Shown here in pieces: positions 42,348 to 49,934 of a stretch of DNA of 64,000 nt. A program made the position numbers and the translations under genes. The DNA is from Micromonospora sediminicola. GTDB taxonomy: Bacteria; Actinomycetota; Actinomycetes; Mycobacteriales; Micromonosporaceae. The notes beneath the pieces are model-generated. The model did not search any database. It worked only from the letters and a program-made list of their open reading frames with translations, and was not told the DNA's origin. The stretch covers positions 124,001 through 188,000 of the forward strand of contig NZ_FLRH01000003.1 of the NCBI RefSeq assembly GCF_900089585.1, written 5' to 3'. Each line of letters starts with the position of its first letter. Positions within the stretch are counted from its first letter, which is position 1.

Positions 42348-43187
42348 TCAGTTGCAGCGCTCCAGCAGCTGCACCGCACGCCAGCGCGCGACCAGCTTGT
42401 CGTAGGCCGCCGAGGCCTCCTCGGCCTCGCCCCGGGCCAGCCCGGCCAACCCCTCCGCGACCAGCTCGGTCGAGTCGTCGGCCAGCAACGTCTCGTCCGG
42501 CAGCAGCTGCACCAGGCCGCCGTAGTCCAGCTCGACCACCGACCGCGGGTGGAACTCCTCCAACCAGCGGGCGGCCTCCTCGACCGCCTCGGTGATCGGC
42601 GCCTCCCCGACCGACTTGCGCAGCACCGACAGCGCCCGGGAGGAACGGCGCCGCGCCTTGGAGATCTCCGTGCGGAAGCGCAGCGCACGCCGCTCCGGCT
42701 CGGTGACCAGATGCCGCTCCCCGGCCTCGAACAGCACGAACCAACGCAGCGGCACACCCCAGGTGGCGATCTGCTCGTGCACCCGGGGCACCCCGTGCTC
42801 CAGCACCCGGGCCCCGCTGCGCCAGTCCTCCACCACGGCCTTGGCCTGCCCGGCCAGCACCGGCGGCACGAACGCGTCGGCGAGCACCGACGGCACGCCG
42901 TCGCGCGCGCTCAGCGCCGCCTCGGCGACCCGGATGCGCAGGTTCCACGGGCAGACCAGCAGCGCCTCGTCGGTCTCCAGGACGTACGCCTCGTCCGGCA
43001 GGTCGGGCAACCGGGTCCAGCCCGCGCCGAGCGCCTCGATCACCGCCGTCCGCTGCCGCACCGGCCCCTCCAGCGGGGCGATCGCCCGGCCCTCGCTCAC
43101 GTACCGGCGCCAGTACGACTGCCGGTCCCGGTCGAAGGCGGTCAACGGCTCGTACACGCGCAGGTATGAAGCGAAGAGCGACGGCAC
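42348..43187 (-). CDS. Conserved actinobacterial protein of unknown function (DUF8083-like)
   Basis: 279 aa from GTG 43187 with GGAGG nine bases upstream. It starts [20 protein letters not shown] and contains [40 protein letters not shown] and [18 protein letters not shown]. It is soluble, with mixed helix and strand. I recognise it as a widely conserved actinobacterial family with no established function; the DUF number is from memory. Confidence 0.75.
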   Translation of the reverse strand: MPSLFASYLRVYEPLTAFDRDRQSYWRRYVSEGRAIAPLEGPVRQRTAVIEALGAGWTRLPDLPDEAYVLETDEALLVCPWNLRIRVAEAALSARDGVPSVLADAFVPPVLAGQAKAVVEDWRSGARVLEHGVPRVHEQIATWGVPLRWFVLFEAGERHLVTEPERRALRFRTEISKARRRSSRALSVLRKSVGEAPITEAVEEAARWLEEFHPRSVVELDYGGLVQLLPDETLLADDSTELVAEGLAGLARGEAEEASAAYDKLVARWRAVQLLERCN

Positions 43188-43227
43188 GGCGCGATCCTCC
43201 CACGAGACGGGACCCCCCGTCGCCGCC

Positions 43228-43246
43228 GTCACGCCGGCGGCGTGAC
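43228..43246. promoter_or_regulatory. Dyad between the divergent DUF8083-like and vdh genes
   Basis: GTCACGCC-GGC-GGCGTGAC is a perfect 8-bp inverted repeat. A possible -10 (TATTAG, 43273-43278) for vdh lies 26 bases downstream. It is a candidate operator or a short hairpin. Confidence 0.35.
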
Positions 43247-43363
43247 GTGCGCGACAGTACGGTTCCGGCCGATATTAGGCTCAACGACACCGGCAGCATC
43301 CCGCCGGCGTGCCACCGAAGGTTCCGCGCCCCACAAGGGCGCACACCGACACAGGAGTCAGCC

Positions 43364-44446
43364 ATGGGCGTATTCGCCAGCACCGACGACCCGGTATCCA
43401 CGGGTCACGAGCAGGTCGTGTTCTGCCAGGACAAGCAGTCCGGCCTGAAGGCGATCATCGGGATCTACTCCACCGCGCTGGGCCCCGCGCTCGGTGGCAC
43501 CCGCTTCTACCCGTACGCCAGCGAGGCCGAGGCCCTCGCCGACGTGCTCGACCTCTCGCGGGGCATGGCGTACAAGAACGCCCTGGCCAACCTCGACCTC
43601 GGTGGCGGCAAGGCGGTCATCTGGGGCGACCCGGAGCAGATCAAGAGCGAGGCGCTGCTGCGCGCCTACGGCCGCTTCGTGGAGTCGCTGAACGGCCGCT
43701 ACTACACCGCCTGCGACGTCGGCACCTACGTCGCCGACATGGACGTCATCGCCCGGGAGACCCGCTACGTCACCGGTCGCAGCGTGGAGCACGGCGGCGC
43801 GGGCGACTCGTCGATCCTCACCGCCTGGGGCGTCTTCCAGGGCATGCGGGCCGCCGCCGAGCACGTCTGGGGCAGCCCGACGCTCGCCGGCCGGCGGGTC
43901 GGTGTGGCCGGTCTGGGCAAGGTCGGCAAGTACCTCACCGCGCACCTGTTGGAGGACGGCGCCGAGGTCGTGGCGACCGACGTCAACCCGCGCGCCCGGG
44001 AGTGGGTGCGCACCACCCACCCGCAGGTCACCCTGGTCGACGACACCGCCGCCCTGGTCGCGTCCGACATCGACGTGTACGCCCCGTGCGCGCTGGGCGG
44101 CGCGCTCGACGACGAGACCGTGCCGGTGCTGCGGGCCAAGGTGGTCACCGGCGCGGCGAACAACCAGCTCGCCCACCCGGGCATCGAGAAGGTCCTCGCC
44201 GACCGGGGCATCCTCTACACCCCCGACTACGTGGTGAACGCCGGTGGCGTGATCCAGGTCGCGGACGAGATCGAGGGCTTCAACTTCGATCGGGCCAAGC
44301 TGCGCGCCACCCGGATCTTCGACACCACGCGGGAGATCCTGCGACTCGCCGACGACGAGGGCGTCCCGCCGGCGGTCGCCGCGGACCGGCTCGCCGAGCG
44401 GCGGATGGCCGAGGTCGGCCGCCTGCGCACCATCCACCTGCGCTGA
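43364..44446 (+). CDS. vdh: Valine/leucine dehydrogenase (Glu/Leu/Phe/Val family)
   Basis: 360 aa with AGGAG upstream of ATG 43364. The catalytic region is [14 protein letters not shown], then [17 protein letters not shown] with the catalytic lysines. The NAD domain is [21 protein letters not shown]. The size fits the octameric leucine/valine dehydrogenases. It deaminates branched-chain amino acids to 2-oxoacids, supplying precursors for branched fatty acids and polyketides in actinomycetes. A strong terminator follows. Confidence 0.92.
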   Translation: MGVFASTDDPVSTGHEQVVFCQDKQSGLKAIIGIYSTALGPALGGTRFYPYASEAEALADVLDLSRGMAYKNALANLDLGGGKAVIWGDPEQIKSEALLRAYGRFVESLNGRYYTACDVGTYVADMDVIARETRYVTGRSVEHGGAGDSSILTAWGVFQGMRAAAEHVWGSPTLAGRRVGVAGLGKVGKYLTAHLLEDGAEVVATDVNPRAREWVRTTHPQVTLVDDTAALVASDIDVYAPCALGGALDDETVPVLRAKVVTGAANNQLAHPGIEKVLADRGILYTPDYVVNAGGVIQVADEIEGFNFDRAKLRATRIFDTTREILRLADDEGVPPAVAADRLAERRMAEVGRLRTIHLR

Positions 44447-44748
44447 ACGTCACCCGGGGGCGGGCCGGCCGGCTCCGCCCCCGGGCACACGCCGGACCGG
44501 GTACGGCGTTAAGCTGATCCTCGGGATATTTCGTCCGGTTTGCGCGCTGTCACGGCCGGCACCGGCCGACGCCCCTTACCCGGTACACTTTGTGACGGCT
44601 GGAACACTGCGACGCGCAGGGCCGGTCGACGGTGACCCGAGGTGCCGAACGGTGGCATCCCCATGTACCGTAAGAGCCACGAGAGATGCCTGACGTCATC
44701 GGGGCCCGCCTTCGGGCTGCCCCGCATTCTGTGCGAGGGGGTCGAGCC
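44447..44748. other. 302-bp intergenic region between vdh and the DUF3073 gene
   Basis: It holds the vdh terminator (44453-44485) and then about 250 bases without a credible gene. The part around 44515-44600 is moderately AT-rich and probably carries the promoter of the DUF3073 gene, but no promoter pair is clear. Confidence 0.6.
44453..44485 (+). terminator. Terminator of vdh
   Basis: An 11-bp stem CCCGGGGGCGG (44453-44463) with CCGCCCCCGGG (44475-44485), starting 7 bases after the stop. Confidence 0.75.
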
Positions 44749-44964
44749 ATGGGGCGCGGCCGTGCTAAGGCCAAGCAGACGAAGGTGGCCCGGGAGTTGA
44801 AGTACCACTCCCCGAACACCGACCTAACCGCCTTGCAGCGCGAGCTGGCGGGTAGTGGTAAGTCTGAGCACAACTTCGACGACGACTACAAAGAGTATGT
44901 CGACGACGATGACGAGGACCACGCGGACGACGACCCGGACACCTGGGCCCGACCGACCCGCTGA
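44749..44964 (+). CDS. DUF3073 family protein
   Basis: 71 aa. The basic head MGRGRAKAKQTKVARELKY and the acidic Asp-rich tail (DDDYKEYVDDDDEDHADDDPD) are characteristic of this small actinobacterial family. GAGGGGG lies upstream of ATG 44749. Function is unknown; the charge pattern suggests nucleic acid or protein binding. It is usually a single gene, as here. Confidence 0.92.
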   Translation: MGRGRAKAKQTKVARELKYHSPNTDLTALQRELAGSGKSEHNFDDDYKEYVDDDDEDHADDDPDTWARPTR

Positions 44965-44978
44965 CCTCCCATCACATC

Positions 44979-45006
44979 TGAGCACGCGGCAACCCCCGCG
45001 TGCTCA
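44979..45006 (+). terminator. Terminator of the DUF3073 gene
   Basis: An 11-bp perfect stem TGAGCACGCGG (44979-44989) with CCGCGTGCTCA (44996-45006) and a 6-base loop. Confidence 0.75.
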
Positions 45007-45046
45007 CGCATGTGCTCTGCCGAGCCGGCGTTCGACCGACGATCAG

Positions 45047-45090
45047 GGACCTGCCGCACCGGGGCGACCCCCGGCCGCACCGGCAGGTCC
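45047..45090 (-). terminator. Compound hairpin after the RiPP precursor gene
   Basis: GGACCTGCCG (45047-45056) pairs with CGGCAGGTCC (45081-45090). A smaller CCGGGG/CCCCGG hairpin is nested inside. It lies 20 bases beyond the precursor's stop on the minus strand. Confidence 0.65.
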
Positions 45091-45110
45091 TTGATCTCGG
45101 AACCGTTCCC

Positions 45111-45323
45111 TCAGCGCGGTCGGTTGTTCCAGTTGTAGAACGTCGGGATGTTCTCGAAGTGGTTCCACGCGCAGACCGCGCTGGCGCCGTCGCCCCCCGA
45201 CACCTCCGACCGCAGCAGCCGAGCCGCCTCGGCCTCGTGGAGCAGCGCGGTCAGCCCCGCGGCCGCGTCCCGCACCCGGTCGGCGACCACGTCCCGGTCG
45301 TTGTCACTGGTGATCTCGGGCAT
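45111..45323 (-). CDS. RiPP precursor peptide (candidate cyclophane type)
   Basis: 70 aa from ATG 45323, behind GGAGGGAG and overlapping the radical SAM gene by 20 bases. The leader (about residues 1-48) is charged and helical (VADRVRDAAAGLTALLHEAEAARLL). The tail is WNHFENIPTFYNWNNRPR, dense in Trp, Phe, Tyr and Asn. WNH, FEN, FYN and WNN fit the aromatic-x-Asn/polar pattern used by radical SAM enzymes that form three-residue cyclophanes. It resembles what I recall of the AmcA-type 'multiple cyclophane' precursors, but I cannot verify this. Processing protease and exporter are not encoded nearby. Confidence 0.8.
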   Translation of the reverse strand: MPEITSDNDRDVVADRVRDAAAGLTALLHEAEAARLLRSEVSGGDGASAVCAWNHFENIPTFYNWNNRPR

Positions 45324-46419
45324 GCTCCAACACTCCCTCCAATAGGCGGATCTTGCTGTTGCGGCAGTGCTCGGTCTCCGTGCCGTCGAACCGCCCCAGC
45401 TCGAAGTAGCGGTTGGCGGCGTGACCACCACCGCAGAACCCGAAGTAGGCGCAGGACGACCGGCACGCCTCCACCCCGGTGAGGAACTCACCGACCCAGG
45501 GCGTCCGCCCGGCGCCGGCGAGGATCTCGCTCAGCGGGGTGGTCAGCACGTTCCCGCTGCCGAAGTCGCCGTACCGGGGGTCGCTGAAGCCGGCCAGCTC
45601 GGGGGAGAGCACCACCACCGAGCCGTCGTGGCCGACGGTCGGGATCGGGTCGAGGTGACGGGGCAGCAGGTCGTCCGCCGTGCCGGCCAGGACCGCCCCC
45701 GCGTACCGCAGTGACCACTCCACCTCGCGCAGGTGGATCCGGGGATCCCGACGCCAGGCCGCGACCAGCTCGGCCCAGAAGCCGGTGACGTCGGCCGCGT
45801 CCCGGGCGTTCGTCCGGGTGTTGACGCCCTCGGTCTCCTCGATGTTGACGCCCAGCACCTCGCAGCCCAGGTCGAGGAAGTAGTCGTACAGCTCGGTCGC
45901 CAGCCCCGGCTCCGGCCGGGAGACCACCGCCAGCGCCGAGAAGGGCAGCCCGTGTCGGCGCAGCGCCGCCACCCCGGCCACGATCCGGTCGTACGCCGGA
46001 CGCCCGCCCCGGGTGACCCGCTCGGCGTTGCGCGCCCGCGGGCCGTCCACGCTCACGCTCACCCGCACCCGGTGCTCGGCGAAGAACGCGCACCAGGCGT
46101 CGTCGACGAGGGTGGCGTTGGTCTGCACGTGGTGCTCGACGTCCGGCCCGAACGGGGCCAGCAGCGCGGCCAGGTGCTCCCGACCAGCCGCGAGCGGCTC
46201 CCCGCCGTGCCAGACCACGGAGAAGCGCCCCCCGGCCGACCAGGGGTTCACCGACGCCGCCACCGCCTCGGCCACCGCCACCGGCATCCGCCGGTCGGCC
46301 GCGCGCAGCGGCAGGTAGCAGTAGGCGCAGTCGAGGTTGCAGAGCGTGGTCGGCTGCATGACCACGTACGAGGGGACGGCGGCGATGCCCCGCATCCCCT
46401 CGGGCGTGCGCGCAGCCAT
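45304..46419 (-). CDS. Radical SAM/SPASM peptide maturase
   Basis: 371 aa from ATG 46419 behind GGGAGGGG. The radical SAM cluster site is CNLDCAYC (about residues 27-34), followed by VVWHGGEPL and VSVSVDGP. The C-terminal SPASM region has cysteines in GVEACRSSCAYFGFCGGG and a final TEHCRNS, to bind auxiliary Fe-S clusters. The size and motifs match cyclophane/FxsB-type peptide maturases. Directly upstream of, and overlapping, the precursor gene, it should crosslink that peptide's aromatic residues. No other modification gene is in the locus. Confidence 0.9.
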   Translation of the reverse strand: MAARTPEGMRGIAAVPSYVVMQPTTLCNLDCAYCYLPLRAADRRMPVAVAEAVAASVNPWSAGGRFSVVWHGGEPLAAGREHLAALLAPFGPDVEHHVQTNATLVDDAWCAFFAEHRVRVSVSVDGPRARNAERVTRGGRPAYDRIVAGVAALRRHGLPFSALAVVSRPEPGLATELYDYFLDLGCEVLGVNIEETEGVNTRTNARDAADVTGFWAELVAAWRRDPRIHLREVEWSLRYAGAVLAGTADDLLPRHLDPIPTVGHDGSVVVLSPELAGFSDPRYGDFGSGNVLTTPLSEILAGAGRTPWVGEFLTGVEACRSSCAYFGFCGGGHAANRYFELGRFDGTETEHCRNSKIRLLEGVLEHARDHQ

Positions 46420-46522
46420 CGACCCCTCCCCCGCGTGCCTGGAAACCGAACCTTCAGGCTAGGCGGCGGTGGCCGCTCGGGTGAACCCCCGATCAGGTGC
46501 CCGGCTGATCAGCGGAGCGTGA

Positions 46523-47677
46523 TCATCCCCGGGTGTGCTGGCCGACCATCTGCACGTTGCCCGAGCCCTCGATGATCTCGCCGGCCTGCCAGGCCTCGAC
46601 GCCACGGCCGGTCAGCGTGGCCAGCGCGCGGTCGGCGTCCTCGGCGGAGACGATCGCGAACATGCCGACGCCCATGTTGAACGTCGCCTCCATCTCCGGG
46701 TCCTCGATCCGGCCCTTGGACTGGATCAGGTCGAAGATCGGCTGCGGCTTCCAGGTGGAGCGGTTGACCACCGCGTCGACGTGCTCCGGCAGGACCCGGA
46801 CCAGGTTGCCCGGGATGCCGCCGCCGGTGACGTGGGCCAGGGCCCGCACCTCGGCCTCGGCGATCAGCTTCAGGCAGTCCTGCGCGTAGATCTTGGTCGG
46901 GGTGAGCAGCTCCTCGCCCAGCGTGCGCTGGCGGCCGAAGTCGTCGATCACCACGTCCAGCCGCATCCGGCCGGCGCCCAGCAGCACGTGCCGGACCAGG
47001 GAGTAGCCGTTGGAGTGCAGACCGGAGGAGCGCATGGCGATCACCACGTCGCCCACCTCGACCCGCTCCGGGCTGAGGATGTCGCTCTCCTCCACCACGC
47101 CCACGCCGGTGGCCGAGATGTCGTACTCGTCCGGGCGCAGCACGCCGGGGTGCTCGGCCGTCTCGCCGCCCAGCAGCGCGCAGCCGGCGTACCGGCAGCC
47201 GTCGGCGATACCCGCGCCGATCTCGGCGACCTTGTCCGGCACGACCTCGCCGGTGGCGATGTAGTCGAGCAGGAACAGCGGCTCCGCGCCGCAGGCGACC
47301 AGGTCGTCGACGACCATCGCGACCAGGTCGATGCCGACCGTGTCGTGGATGTCGAGCTGCTGGGCGATCACCAGCTTGGTGCCCACGCCGTCGGTCGAGG
47401 AGGCGAGGATCGGGTTCTTGTATTTCTTGGTGTCCAGCCGGAACAGGCCGGCGAAGCCACCGAGGTCACCCATGACCTCCGGGCGCCGGGTCTCCCTGAC
47501 CTTGGACTTGAGCAGCTCGACCGCGCGGTCGCCCGCCTCGATCGACACCCCGGCGTCGGCGTACGAGACCGAGCGTTTGCGCTGCGTCCGGCCGGATCCC
47601 GCCGTCCAGGGCTGGCGGTCGCCGCCGGCGCCCGTCGGGCTGGATCCTGCGCCGCTGCGCTCGGACACGTGCGTCAC
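46523..47677 (-). CDS. purM: Phosphoribosylformylglycinamidine cyclo-ligase (AIR synthetase)
   Basis: 384 aa from GTG 47677; the first 35 residues are polar and probably disordered, longer than in most PurM proteins. The core starts SYADAGVSIEAGDRAVELLK, with STDGVGTKL (ATP site), LLGGETAEHPG, and VTGGGIPGNLVRVLP. It makes AIR from FGAM in purine synthesis. It lies downstream of purF with a 57-base gap, a conserved actinobacterial order. Confidence 0.96.
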   Translation of the reverse strand: MTHVSERSGAGSSPTGAGGDRQPWTAGSGRTQRKRSVSYADAGVSIEAGDRAVELLKSKVRETRRPEVMGDLGGFAGLFRLDTKKYKNPILASSTDGVGTKLVIAQQLDIHDTVGIDLVAMVVDDLVACGAEPLFLLDYIATGEVVPDKVAEIGAGIADGCRYAGCALLGGETAEHPGVLRPDEYDISATGVGVVEESDILSPERVEVGDVVIAMRSSGLHSNGYSLVRHVLLGAGRMRLDVVIDDFGRQRTLGEELLTPTKIYAQDCLKLIAEAEVRALAHVTGGGIPGNLVRVLPEHVDAVVNRSTWKPQPIFDLIQSKGRIEDPEMEATFNMGVGMFAIVSAEDADRALATLTGRGVEAWQAGEIIEGSGNVQMVGQHTRG

Positions 47678-47734
47678 GGTTCTCCCCTTTGTGGTTCCCG
47701 CGGGACCGGAGCGGCCGGACCCGCGTCGGTGGTG

Positions 47735-49252
47735 CTACGGGTGGTGGGTCGGTGTGGCGACGAGCGGGACGGTGGGCTCGACCGCCTCGGCGGCGACCCG
47801 GCGACCCACTCCCTCGAGCACGTGCTTGCCGATCAGGTTCCCGGCCGGCAGTTCGATCGGGTACTCCCCATCGAAGCACGCCCGGCAGAGCCGCGTCTTC
47901 GGCTGCTCGGTCGCGGCGATGAGACCGGGCAGGGACACGTAGCCCAGCGTGTCGGCGCCGATCGAGCGCCGGATGCCCTCGTTGTCCAGCCCGTTGGCCA
48001 GCAGTTCGGCCCGGGTGGCGAAGTCGATGCCGTAGAAACAGGGCCAGCTCACCGGCGGCGACGAGATCCGGACGTGGACCTCCAGCGCCCCCGCCTCGCG
48101 CAGCAGCCGGACGATGGCCCGCTGCGTGGTGCCCCGGACGATCGAGTCGTCCACCACCACCAGCCGCTTGCCGCGCACGTTCTGCCGCAGCGGGTTCAGC
48201 TTGAGCCGGACACCGAGCGCGCGCAGCGTCTGCGAGGGCTGGATGAAGGTGCGCCCCACGTACGGGTTCTTCATCAGACCCTGGCCGTAGGTGATGCCGG
48301 ACTCCTCGGCGTAGCCGATGGCCGCCGGGGTGCCCGACTCCGGCACGGGGATCACCAGGTCGGCCTCGACCGGGTGCTCCTTGGCGAGCTGCCGGCCGAT
48401 CTGCACCCGGGCGGCGTGCACGTTGCGGCCGGCGATGGTGGCGTCCGGCCGGGCGATGTACACGTACTCGAAGAGGCAGCCCTTGGGCTCCGGCGCGGCG
48501 AACCGGCTGGAGCGCAGCCCGTTCTCGTCGATCGCGATCAGCTCGCCCGGCTCCACCTCGCGCACCACGCTCGCGCCGACGATGTCCAGCGCGGCGGTCT
48601 CGCTCGCCACCACCCAGCCGCGCTCCAGCCGGCCGAGGACCAGCGGGCGCACGCCGTGCGCGTCGCGCGCCGCGTAGAGCGTCGACTCGTCCATGAAGAC
48701 GAAGCTGAACGCGCCCCGCAGCTGCGGCAGCACCTCCATCGCCGCCGCCTCGACCGAGAGGTCGGGCCGGCTGGCCAGCAGCATGGTGACCAGCGAGGTG
48801 TCGTTGGTCGAGCCGTCGGAGTCGACGCCCCGGGCGGACACCTCGCGCCGCAGCTCGGCGGTGTTGACCAGGTTGCCGTTGTGGGCCAGCGCGATCGTCG
48901 TGCCGGCGGTGGTGGCCCGGATCGTCGGCTGGGCGTTCTCCCAGGTCGAGCCGCCGGTGGTCGAGTAGCGCGCGTGCCCGATGGCGACGTGCCCGCGCAG
49001 GCTCGCCAGGGTCGGCTCGTCGAACACCTGGGCGACCAGCCCGAGGTCCTTGTAGACCACCACGCCGGAGCCGTCGCTGACCGCGATGCCCGCGGCCTCC
49101 TGGCCCCGGTGCTGGAGGGCGTAGAGCCCGAAGTAGGTGAGGTTGGCGACCTCTTCCCCGGGCGCCCAGACGCCGAAGACGCCGCACGCGTCCTGGGGGC
49201 CGGGTCGCTGGGGGTCAAGGTCGTGGCTCAGCCGGCCATCGCCTCGGGGCAC
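47735..49252 (-). CDS. purF: Amidophosphoribosyltransferase
   Basis: 505 aa. I choose GTG 49252 because GGGAG lies six bases before it; ATG 49267 and GTG 49366 are in-frame alternatives. The propeptide ends at the nucleophile Cys in DACGVFG (about residue 23). The glutaminase domain has ALQHRGQEAAGIA and AHNGNL. The PRPP site is VVVDDSIVRGTT. Cysteines CFYGIDF and CRACFDG suggest the Fe-S form found in Bacillus and actinomycetes. It catalyses the first committed step of purine synthesis. Confidence 0.95.
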   Translation of the reverse strand: MPRGDGRLSHDLDPQRPGPQDACGVFGVWAPGEEVANLTYFGLYALQHRGQEAAGIAVSDGSGVVVYKDLGLVAQVFDEPTLASLRGHVAIGHARYSTTGGSTWENAQPTIRATTAGTTIALAHNGNLVNTAELRREVSARGVDSDGSTNDTSLVTMLLASRPDLSVEAAAMEVLPQLRGAFSFVFMDESTLYAARDAHGVRPLVLGRLERGWVVASETAALDIVGASVVREVEPGELIAIDENGLRSSRFAAPEPKGCLFEYVYIARPDATIAGRNVHAARVQIGRQLAKEHPVEADLVIPVPESGTPAAIGYAEESGITYGQGLMKNPYVGRTFIQPSQTLRALGVRLKLNPLRQNVRGKRLVVVDDSIVRGTTQRAIVRLLREAGALEVHVRISSPPVSWPCFYGIDFATRAELLANGLDNEGIRRSIGADTLGYVSLPGLIAATEQPKTRLCRACFDGEYPIELPAGNLIGKHVLEGVGRRVAAEAVEPTVPLVATPTHHP

Positions 49253-49420
49253 CTGCCGCTCCCTCATGGTGGGGGTCTGGACTGGCCTGGCGGAGTCGGG
49301 GGGCAGCTCCGCACCGTGGGCCGGGACCGTCGTCGGGCACCAGTGTACGCGAACAGGAGTCGACACCGACAGTCACGAACCGTCCGCCGAGCGTGACGCC
49401 GTTCGGCGGCGTCGGCCCGC

Positions 49421-49774
49421 CTAAATCGGGAGGTACGCGGAGAGGTCGGCCCGGATTCCGGAGACCCGTACGCGACCCTCGGTGACCGCTTCCGCCCAGC
49501 CGAGGCGTCCGGTGGCCACCGCCAGCCAGGTCGCCGGGTCCATCTCCACCACGTTCGGCGGGGTGCCGCGGGTGTGTCGCGGACCGGTCACGCACTGCAC
49601 CGCGCCGTAGGGTGGGACACGCACCTCCACCGATCGGCCGGGGGCGCGCTCCGCAAGGGCGGCCAAGAGCGTCCGGACCGCCTCCCGGAGCACCGGCCGT
49701 TCGGGCGTACGCCCCTCGTCCAGCGCCGTCAGGGCGGCTGACACCACGTCGGAATAAGCGTGCGGAGAGGACAC
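49421..49774 (-). CDS. Sterol-carrier-like (SCP2-type) family protein
   Basis: 117 aa from GTG 49774. The C-terminal pattern [47 protein letters not shown] is typical of small actinobacterial 'sterol carrier family' proteins, often found beside purF. Ligand and function are not established. It is divergent from the 49935 gene. Confidence 0.8.
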   Translation of the reverse strand: MSSPHAYSDVVSAALTALDEGRTPERPVLREAVRTLLAALAERAPGRSVEVRVPPYGAVQCVTGPRHTRGTPPNVVEMDPATWLAVATGRLGWAEAVTEGRVRVSGIRADLSAYLPI

Positions 49775-49934
49775 GACGGGACGATACGACCCGGCAGAAG
49801 GCCGCACGACGCCGGCCCTGGGTAGAGATGATCCGGTCAGACAAGGCATAGTTGCCGACGGCGTATTTCGTACCGTGAGTGATCAACCCGGCCGGAGCGG
49901 CCAGCGGGGAGATCAGACCCGGAAGGCGGTGGAC

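Noticed and set aside
42223..42405. 60-codon plus-strand frame in the AT-rich patch near bldC
   Set aside because: It uses codons atypical of this genome (including TTA), overlaps the end of the 42348-43187 gene, and has no ribosome site. The patch is better explained as regulatory DNA.
45000..45482. Plus-strand open frame over the RiPP precursor
   Set aside because: It has no ribosome site and covers two hairpins and the precursor's antisense; the minus-strand precursor has a strong start and a meaningful C-terminus.
46535..49396. 953-codon plus-strand open frame opposite purM and purF
   Set aside because: It is an antisense shadow: no start signal, no domain, and it spans two well-defined purine genes and their gap.
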